From Lolium rigidum (Eukaryota > Streptophyta > Magnoliopsida > Poales > Poaceae), in assembly GCF_022539505.1 (NCBI RefSeq), contig NC_061511.1:34110620-34174619 (forward strand): a stretch of 64,000 nt of DNA, written 5' to 3'. The translations under genes and the position numbers were made by a program. Positions 55,552-64,000 of the stretch are shown one piece after another. Under the pieces are notes generated by a model. It did no database searches. It saw only the letters and a list, made by a program, of their open reading frames with translations, and had not been told where the DNA came from. Numbering within the stretch: position 1 is the stretch's first letter; each line of letters begins with the position of its first letter.

Positions 55552-56075
55552 TCAAGCGGTAGTAACGACCGTTGCGGTTGTTTGGGTAGTGTGGGGCAAA
55601 CTTCCTTCCGGTTGTGGCACAGCGACTGCTCGCTGGGCAGTTGCAGCGGTATTGAGGGCAGTCCTAGCAATCTTCTTGGGGCATTCATTGGAGTAATGAC
55701 CCACAGTTCCACATTCATAGCAGGTTACCGTTGACTTGTCCTTTTGGGCGATGGGTACATCGTTGCTTCCAGTCCTTGGGGCATTGTTGGCGGCTTTTAT
55801 CGGGCACTTTCTAGAGTAATGACCCGTAACACCACATTCATAGCAAGTCACGAGTGGACTTGCCTCCGGGGGAATGGTTGGGTATTGGGATGAGCTGCTC
55901 CAGTGATGCTATTCTCGACGCGGAGGCGAGCAATGAGGTAGTCCTTCTTGGCGTGTTGATGACGAAGTGCCTTGCGCTCCATTGCAAGGATGTTGATGGT
56001 GTCGATCATCTTGGCGTGCTCAATGTGCATCTGGTTGGCTTGGGCACGGGGGTTGTTGCGGGTAGGAGGGGCCAT
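55552..56075 (-). pseudogene. Mini-gag with two CCHC zinc knuckles
   Basis: From ATG at 56075 the minus frame reads MAPPTRNNPRAQANQMHIEH and a charged helical stretch (KMIDTINILAMERKALRHQH). A frame change near 55850 leads to CYECGVTGHYSRKC and, about 30 residues on, CYECGTVGHYSNEC: two perfect CX2CX4HX4C zinc knuckles, as used by gag to bind RNA. The capsid core between the helical part and the knuckles, and all of pol, are missing. Preserved knuckles in such a small interior suggest past selection or recent loss. Confidence 0.7.
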
Positions 56076-56490
56076 CTGAACAATGAGGTAGATCATAAGA
56101 TAAGAGGGGAATTTCTATGGTTTGTTTGAGATAAAATTTGAAAAGTTCCAAACTTGAGTAGTGTTGAGGGGTAAAACCAACAACACTTTTTCATTCATAC
56201 CAAACATCACACATTACAAAGCTAACACACCGTTGGTTTGAAGAACCATTCATCGCTCTACGATACAAGGGGATCCTGATACAAACTCTTGCGTAGGTGT
56301 GAGTTCTACTAAAGTGATCAAGTGTGCAAAATTTTAGGTAGAATTTCAAGGAAAAGTAGAGCATGGACTTCTCCTTTTGAAAAGATTTCAAGGATAAGAG
56401 TGAGAATAAGTTTTCATAAATATTCACTTCATTGGTTTTGAAACTAAGTTTTTCAGACGTCCATTCTAACTAGGGTCTCCTAAGGTCAAA

Positions 56491-56508
56491 CAATGGCTCT
56501 GATACCAA
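56491..56508 (-). other. Primer binding site, tRNA-iMet
   Basis: The minus strand reads TTGGTATCAGAGCCATTG, matching the complement of the initiator tRNA-Met 3-prime end, 2 bases from the LTR. Confidence 0.85.
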
Positions 56509-56510
56509 CT

Positions 56511-59500
56511 TGTCAACACCCGGATTTTTAAGTCCAGATGCCTATTATGCCATACATCGCAATCCAGGAATATTGTTGTTGCGAGACATAATAGTTGAAT
56601 ATCATAGAGTCATAATTTATTACAACACATAATCGTCTTACAAAGGTAGATCACATGATCCAATCTTACAATAGTAGTTGATCTATTGATCGATCAACGA
56701 ACATCACAAATAGCGGAAGCGAAGTAGTAGTGGCTATCTAATCCACAGGCCAACGCTTGACGTCAGGAGCGGTCCTAGTTGTCGTAGACGTCCTGCTGTC
56801 CATCTTCCTCGTACTCGTTGTTCACCTTCATAGTCCGGCCATTTGAATAGCCAGGGACAAAGCCATGAGTACTTTTAAAGTACTCGCAAACTAATACTAA
56901 GTGTAAGAACTTATCAATTCTAGTAAGGGGATACTAAGCTCTAGGTTTATTTGCATAAAGCCAATTTTAGTTGCACAAACATTTAGTAAAGATGCCTCCT
57001 GAGTCACTAGACTAACTCAAGTGGGAACATTAGTGTCATTCCCACCACTCGGTTGTGATTCAAGTCCAAATTCACCATTCACCTTTCAAAATTCAAAACA
57101 CAAGTCATATGTCACATTTTCGAAAATGGTCCGATGACGGAACAGTATGGCCTTTCCAACCGTCCTTAACCGTGGACGCGGCTATTCGAATAGGTTTACA
57201 CTCGCGAGAGGTTGTACACTTGTGCCACAACTTTTGATTACATCCGTCAGGGGTAACCCTGAATAATCGTAACTCAGTACGCGGATCATCAACCATAACC
57301 TTTCACTTACATATCCTAGTACAGGCACCTCTCCCCATCAGCTTGGCCTCCCAGTGAAGACAGACTGTCAGCCTGGGAACTGCACAGGGCTTGGGCCGGA
57401 CATTCACCTCATCTTTAACGTCGTTTCTTTTGTGTTGTGGAGGCAGCTTTTGGCATAACCCCGATGACTCTTGTTTAGAGGGAACCCATACTAAGACACA
57501 TAAACTTCCAGTTAAGCCCTACCCATAATCAGGTATTGTGGGGGTACTTGTAAATTGGAATGGTATCGCATCCGAACCCAACCATCAGTTTTCATCAAAA
57601 TTCACCAAAGCATTCATGGCACATTCACCTTCAAAATCTTTCAAAGTTATTTCATTTCACGTGTTCCCATCTAGAGTAGTCAATTTTATTTCTTTAGCAA
57701 TAGCAACTAGTCATGACGGGTGCTATCTAGCTTTGTTTGCTTTAGGCTAAATTTGATGCTCTTGTTCTATTCTAGCCCAAGTGAATCATAAATCAAAAAT
57801 AATCTTTGAAATACAATAAGCAAAATAATTGCAAGGTAAAAACATGGGATAGGTTTATTGAACATAAAAATAAATGGTGATGGTGCCTTGCTCTGGTAGA
57901 GCTTTGCACTTGGGACTTGCAAGAGTGTTAGCTTGCAACATTATAACTTGCATTAGTCTAGCTTGCCTTGGTTGGTGTATTGATCAAAATGTTCCTCCTT
58001 CTCCTCCGTAGATGTTCTCGTCGTCCCCTTCGTAGCCTTCGTTACTAGCGTCCATAAATGAATACGAGGATACAATCACCAAACAATACTTAAGTGCTGG
58101 ACTAATCACACAAATGGCTCACACAAGCTATTCTAGCATCACCACATTATTTAACATGTTGGTTGACTTTGTTTTCTTTTAAAGAAAAATAATTTCCTCT
58201 CATTACAAATATTGATTAGGGTTTCTATTTATTTCTTTGGAGAAATACTTTTCTCTCATTGAATCTTGTTTAAGATTTAATTTCCTCATCTGATACTATA
58301 TGAACTCATGTTGACCAAGGTCAACACTTCATACTCATCATTTGGGAAAATGATTTAAATGAGGTGATGCACCTCATGTAATTTAATACCAACATAGTAA
58401 TGATTTAATATCATCAAATAATTCAATATGAGAATTGATAGACCATGGTCTCTACCTCATGTAGAATTACTTGAGACAAAGATTTAAATGAGAGGGATAC
58501 TTCTCATATGATTTAATAATTAGTTGGAACCATTTAAATGCTACTATGGCAATCATTTAATATTCTTAAGCGAGCAAATATGAGACCAAGCAACAAGGGT
58601 CATCACATTACTTCATACAACTTGAGAAGATGATTTAAATGAGGTGCTACACCTCATAGATTTAAATCTCTAACAATTTGATATGGTTTAAATGGACTAG
58701 TATTGGCTACATAGCCCATATTTTGCTTCTAGCCCATGATCATGTACAGAACCTATATCATATTTTTACATAGTAAATTATAGTTGGTGAAATTTGAATT
58801 ATAGCAATTGGATTCACTTCAAAATTCAAATTTGAATTATAGCAATTGGCGCATGCACGTGGCCATCGCGCGGGGCGCACAGAGCGTTGGATCGAGATCG
58901 GACGGGGCTGGTTCGTCGTGTACCTCGCGATTCTGCAACCTTGCGGGGGGCGTATCTCTCGCCTCGGAGCTCGGATTACGGCGGGGTTGGGTGCGTTGGA
59001 AAGCTCTTTCCAAGGGCTACAACTTTGGTGTAGGGCTCGAGGGCTATGGTGACAAAAATCTGGGCGGCTTTTGGTGGTGACCGCCGGCTAGTTCTTGCAC
59101 CGATGAGCGGCAAAGAGAGGCGAGGAGCGGTGCTAGGAGGGAGGGGAGGATGCTGTGGGATGGTGTGGTGCTGTCCCAAGCGAGGAGGGGGGTTTATATA
59201 GGCTCCGGGGGAGGGAGGCGTGCCATGGCCGGCATGATGGCGACGTCGTGGGCGCGTCGCGTGCAAGCATCTTCATCATGGCTACTGCGTCGAAAAGGGG
59301 AGGTAAGGGGTAGGGGAGGAAGCGTGTGCGGTGGCTAGCTCGCGGAGCGTTGTGTGTAGGGCGCACGAGGATCGATGCCGACGTCGGCGTCCTTGTGGGC
59401 GTCGCGTCGTGTCGCCACCCCGGCGTGCGTGCGGGCCTATGGCCATGTCCGGCGTGTGTGTAGGGGTGAGGAGGTACTGGTGGCGCAGGGGAGGTGTTGG

Positions 59501-61565
59501 GTTGCCTTGTGCACGCGTGGGGTTGGTGGTGTCCTCGGGGTGGTGATCATGTGCAATGGCATGCTTGTTTTGGGTCAAGTCTTGCTCTCCTCCACCAAGG
59601 GTCGTGTCTAGCACGATCAGCAGGTAAAAGGGAAGCTATGTGACATGATCATAGGGGGAGGAGAGGTCCAGGGGCAGGGTTGGGCGTGGTGGTGAGCATG
59701 ATGAATGGCATGGTGTGACAAGGCTGTGCAGGGCTTCTTCTGGGATCAACCCTGGTTTGGTGATGATCAGTAGGCTAAGGTGGGTCTATGTGACATGGTG
59801 AGGGTGACTAGAGAGGTAGAATAGCAGGTGGTGGCATGGTGAGGTCTACATCAATGGCATGGGCTTGGCATGATCTTGTTGTGCATGAATTTGGTGTAAC
59901 CAAGGTGCTGCAAGCTTGAGAGGGGTGAGATGAGTGTGTGTGACATGGTGTACCAGGTTGGAGAGGCTAAATGTGTGCACAAAGAAATAATCCCAAAAGT
60001 GTATGTGGTACATGTGATGAGTGGCAATCATGAGCATGGTGATCATGGCTAAGGTGGTGTCACTTCTTGGATGTGCTTTCAGAGTACATGGTGTACTATC
60101 AAGGGGTACAAGGGAGAGAGAGGGGAAAGCATAAAGTGAGGGAAAAGGGGTTGTACCTTGATTCCCCTTTATGTGTACCTCCCATTTCTAAAGTAATGAT
60201 CTCCCTTGTATTTTCTTTTGCTCAAATTTCTGCATGGATATGTTCTAAATGATGTTGGGCAGCCACTCAAGGCATTGGTTCGAAATTTGGAGAGGTTTTG
60301 TGAAAATTCAAATAGTGGAGGGAATCTAGAATTTGTTTCAAGGTGGCATCTTGGCTTGAATAAATGGAGCAATGGTCAAAGCTTTGGTCAAAGTGGTCAA
60401 CACGAAATATGTTCATCTTGATGAGGTCTTGGATGAGGTGCAAAGAGTTGTTAGAGTTTGGTTTAAGAATATTCAATTGCAGGGGTGCAAAGTGGTGAAG
60501 ATTTTATAAATGTGTCAAGTGACCATTATCATATGTATGTTGAATTTGAAATTTTCTTTGATTTGAATTTGGTTTCTTCTATGCATTTGTGTTTGTTTAT
60601 CATATATAAGTATTTTAGAAACCAAAGATCAAGCTATGGTGGCCTTTGTTGAAGATTTGCAAATTTGGCTAAGTGTATGTGAGTGAATTTTGAGGAATTT
60701 CTCCCTATTTGATTTCTCTCCATTTGATTTGACTTTTCTTGGCTCTAATGTGATTCTTATAAGTTTAGCAACATTTTCAAACCATTGAAACCATTTCAAA
60801 TGGTCTTGTTCAAAGATTTGCAAAAATGGCCATAACACATAAGGGGTGATGTGTCAAATTTCATTTAACTTGTAAATTGTTCATCTTGCTTCACTTGGGC
60901 ATGGGTTAGGGTCAATTTAGGGTTATATTAGGTTGGGAGATGGTTTCATATCATTTGGTCAAGGTTTAGAGTCATAGAGCAACAATTGAGTATTAGGGCT
61001 ATGTGTCACATATGTCTTTATGCATATGTTGCATTTTAGTTTTAATTTGACTTGGTTTGACCCAAATGGTGTTGTTGAGTGTTGAAATGGTATATAGGAG
61101 TGATCCCACCATTCATAACAATTCCTAGGGTCAATCTTCTCAAATTCAAAAATTTGCATTTTTCTCTCATATGCCTCTATGGCATTTTTAGTTTCTTTTT
61201 ATTTTCTTTGGTTTCACTTTGGATTTGGTTTGATGAGTACTAGGTAAGATGTGTGAAGGTTTTCCAAATCTCTAAGCAAAGTAGAGAAGCTTAGGGTAAA
61301 TATTTATAATTATAGCCATAGGCACATATGCCTTTTTCTTATTTAACTTCCTTTTATTTTATTTTAACTAGGATGATGAAAAGAGGGGTGGGGTTTAGGG
61401 TTTAAGATTATTTCAAATACTAATAACAAGAAATCATGGCAATAGCACAAGAATTAAGCAAGATCACTATGTATCAAACTTAATTTAATAAAAGTTTTTG
61501 TTGGTTCCAAAATTTGGAACAAGGGAAATTCATTTGTTTTGTGTTGAAATTTTTGGGATGTTACA
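56511..61565 (-). mobile_element. 5-prime LTR of the LARD-like element
   Basis: 5055 bp, closely similar to 50099-55416. It lacks about 290 bp, with a 20-bp templated filler at the break (58830-58849). TATA box at 59193-59200 on the minus strand. Confidence 0.9.
58792..58849. repeat. Templated filler at LTR deletion
   Basis: ATTTGAATTATAGCAATTGG occurs at 58792-58811 and again at 58830-58849, the second copy exactly at the deletion junction. The other LTR has only the first copy (52371-52388 region). Confidence 0.85.
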
Positions 61566-61781
61566 ATTTGGATAACGTCGGGTTGTGCATGTGAATCGTG
61601 TTAGACAAGGTTTGTATCCCCTATATAAAGCAATGAAAAAAGACCGGAAAAACAACCCGTTGCTGCACAAAATTCTCTCACTCGAAATTAGGTCGTGAAG
61701 ATCGGACAAACTAGAACTATTCGGTTTCTCCTCAACTATCTGCCTATCTCACAAATAATAAATCGATAAAAAATGTCAACA

Positions 61782-62000
61782 GCCTTATTGGAAGCTGAAC
61801 ATAATCCAGATCTTACAAGTATTCAAATATGCATCTAGAGTTTGACAAGATGAAGTGCAGACCATGAAAAAAAAATACTCCGTATCCACGCTGATGCAGC
61901 ATATCCACGGCCAATTGACCTCAGCCGGAGCTTCTACATAGTCAATGATGGATTATTAGGCAATTTCCGTATGAGATTAATTACCGAAAACAACATTAGA
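61782..62000. other. Unassigned sequence at contig end
   Basis: About 220 bp before the gap. No gene or repeat recognised. Confidence 0.5.
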
Positions 62001-62100
62001 NNNNNNNNNNNNNNNNNNNNNNNNNNNNNNNNNNNNNNNNNNNNNNNNNNNNNNNNNNNNNNNNNNNNNNNNNNNNNNNNNNNNNNNNNNNNNNNNNNNN
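62001..62100. other. Assembly gap of 100 N
   Basis: Exactly 100 N, a placeholder gap. Confidence 0.99.
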
Positions 62101-62237
62101 AGATGGATTTTATCGAGGCACCAGACTTGCTCAAATGAAAATGCCCAAACGTGCGTGATCCTCAGATATGTACGCAACTTTCATTCAATTTGGGCATTTT
62201 CATTTGAGCAAGTCTGGTGCCTCGATAAAATCCATCT
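62101..62237. repeat. Perfect 49-bp inverted repeat beside the gap
   Basis: 62101-62149 is the exact reverse complement of 62189-62237, with a 39-base spacer. The left arm starts at the first base after the N run. The copy near 1390-1480 of the same element has no such arm. Confidence 0.95.
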
Positions 62238-64000
62238 TTACGGACTGTTCTGTTTTGACAGATTCTGCCTTTTATTTCGCGTTGCTCTCTTTTGCTATGT
62301 TGGATGAATTTCTTTGTTCCATTAATGTCCAAGTAGCTTTGTGCAATGTCCAAGTGTTAAGAATGATTATGTCACCTCTGAACATGTGAATTTTTATTCT
62401 CGCACTAACCCTCTAATGAGTTGTTTCGAGTTTGGTGTGGAGGAAGTTTTCAAGGATCAAGAGAGGGAGATGATACAATATGATCAAGGAGAGTGAAAGC
62501 TCTAAGCTTGGGGATGCCCCGTGGTTCACCCCTGCATATTTTCAGAAGACTCAAGCGTCTAAGCTTGGGGATGCCCAAGGCATCCCCTTCTTCATCGACA
62601 ACATTATCAGGTTCCTCCCCTGAAACTATATTTTTATTCAATCACATCTTATGTGCTTTGCTTGGAGCGTCTGTTGGTTTTTGTTTTTGTTTGAATAAAA
62701 TAGATCCTAGCATTCATTGTGTGGGAGAGAGGCACGCTCCGCTGTTTCATATGGACAAATATGTCCTTAGGCTTACTCATAGTATTCATGGCGAAGGTTG
62801 AATCTTCTTCGTTAAATTGTTATATGGTTGGAATCGGGAAATGCTAGATGTAGTAATTCTAAAATGTCTTGAATAATTTGATACTTGGCAATTGTTGTGC
62901 TCATGTTTAAGCTCTTGCATCATATACTTTGCACCTATTAATGAAGAAACACGAAGAGCTTGCTAAAATTTGGTTTGCATATTTGGTCTCTCTAAAGTCT
63001 AGATAATTTCTAGTATTGAGTTTTAAACAACAAGGAAGATGGTGTAGAGTCTTATAATGTTTACAATATATATTTTATGTGAGTTTTTCTGCACCGGTTC
63101 ATCCTTGTGTTTGTTTCAAATAACCTTGCTAGCCTAAACCTTGTATCGAGAGGGAATACTTCTCATGCATCCAAAATCCTTGAGCCAACCACTATGCCAT
63201 TTGTGTCCACCATACCTACCTACTACATGGTATTTCTCTGCCATTCCAAAGTAAATTGCTTGAGTGCTACCTTTAAAATTTTCATTCTTTACCTTTGCAA
63301 TATATAGCTCATGGGACAAATAGCTTAAAAACTATTGTGGTATTGAATATGTACTTATGCACTTTATCTCTTATTAAGTTGTTTGTTGTGCGATAACCAT
63401 GTTCCCCGGGGACGCCATCAACTACTCTTTGTTGAATATCATGTGAGTTGCTATGCATGTTCGTCTTGTCCGAAGTAAGGGCGGTTTTCACAATCAAATG
63501 GTTTGAGTATGCATACCGTTAGAGAAGAACATTGGGCCGCTAACTAAAGCCATGATTCATGGTGGAAGTTTCAGCTTGGATAGCTAATCCTCAATCTCTT
63601 ATGAGAATAATAACTGTTGTTAAATGCTTATGCATTAAAGAGGAGTCCATTATCTGTTGTCTATGTTGTCCCGGTATGGATGTCTAAGTTGAGAATAATC
63701 AAAAGCGAGAAATCCAAATGCGAGCTTTCTCCTTAGACCTTTTGTACAGGCGGCATAGAGGTACCCCTTTGTGACACTTGGTTGAAAGATATGCTATGCA
63801 ATGATAATCCGTGTTAACCCAAGCTAATTAGGACAAGGTGCGGGCACTATTAGTATACTATGCATGAGGCTTGCAACTTGTAAGATATAATTTACATGAT
63901 ACATATGCTTTATTACTACCGTTGACAAAATTGTTTCTTGTTTTCAAAACCAAAGCTCTAGCACAAATATAGCAATCGATGCTTTCCTCTTTGAAGGACC
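62150..64000 (+). mobile_element. Athila-like internal region, plus strand
   Basis: Mirror of bases 1-1490 in sequence and order: the hairpin at 62567-62587, AATAAAATAGATCCTAGCATTC and GGACAAATATGTCCTTAGGC. It continues 370 bases further toward the 3-prime end of the element (63630-64000). It holds no domain-bearing ORF. LTRs of this copy lie outside the window or in the gap. Confidence 0.75.

Larger units (their letters stand above)
50099..61565 (-). mobile_element. Complete LARD-like element with giant LTRs
   Basis: 11,467 bp. LTRs at 50099-55416 and 56511-61565 flank an internal region of only 1094 bp. ATTTG duplication is perfect (50094-50098 and 61566-61570). Orientation is minus: primer site next to the right LTR and polypurine tract next to the left. 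The internal region encodes only a mini-gag. This resembles large retrotransposon derivatives, although the usual balance is reversed (huge LTRs, tiny interior). Confidence 0.92.
49952..61781 (+). mobile_element. Copia-like LTR split by the LARD-type element
   Basis: Sequence before 50099 (from TGTTGAAAATAAGCTTAGG) and after 61570 (GATAACGTCGGGTTGTGC to AAATGTCAACA at 61781) joins into one unit of about 358 bp with TG...CA ends. A TATATAAA box (61621-61628) and a leader with AAGCAATGAAAAA follow. Flanking 5-mers do not match (GCATA and GCCTT), so the duplication is decayed or one end is misplaced. No internal region adjoins. Confidence 0.6.

Overview
The window is nuclear DNA from a grass, most likely of the subfamily Pooideae (wheat, barley and oat relatives). 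The evidence is nested LTR retrotransposons, grass-type LINEs, CACTA, Harbinger, MULE-like and hAT-like DNA elements, and almost no low-copy sequence. I cannot fix the genus. Family names are avoided where only the lineage can be supported.

Layout. 1-4280 is part of a non-autonomous Athila-like (Ty3 group) element on the minus strand, with its 5-prime LTR at 2699-4280. It lies in a CACTA element (4281-5969), which itself interrupts an F-box pseudogene (5970-6619). Two LINE ORF2 tails in opposite orientation follow (about 6870-8420 plus, 8440-9785 minus). A copia solo LTR (10092-13072) carries a MULE-like insertion (11438-12635). 13078-17386 is a decayed LINE ORF1 (zinc-knuckle protein) split by a solo LTR (14322-15857, 5-bp duplication GCAGG). 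A 108-bp retroposed scrap with a 13-bp duplication (18093-18200) and a Harbinger transposase pseudogene (18751-19947) follow.

20183-33838 is a minus-strand Ty3/gypsy element of the Tat lineage. It has gag, protease, reverse transcriptase, a second RNase H and integrase, and also an acidic ORF on the opposite strand next to its 3-prime LTR. It was cut by an Athila-like insertion (21855-23498), a 3.7-kb solo LTR (25300-29027) and another Athila-like LTR (33839-41711). That last LTR was hit by a second, complete but pol-less Tat element (33913-40236, duplication TATGC).

42132-62000 lies between two 100-N gaps and is a separate contig. It holds the only gene-like island: a small GCK-like cysteine-motif protein (42885-43151, minus), a convincing CLE peptide hormone precursor (45479-45787, plus) and a possible purple acid phosphatase tail (46327-46440). 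Its right half is a LINE tail with a hAT-like MITE, then an 11.5-kb element (50099-61565) with two LTRs of about 5.1-5.3 kb around a 1.1-kb internal region that encodes only a mini-gag with two zinc knuckles. 62189-64000 is again Athila-like internal sequence, now on the plus strand, mirroring bases 1 to about 1490.

Most coding sequence belongs to transposable elements and is broken. The intact candidates for host genes are the CLE gene and the GCK-like gene. The flanking duplications give a relative order of insertion, and both sequence gaps sit next to inverted duplications, so structure around the gaps should be treated with caution.
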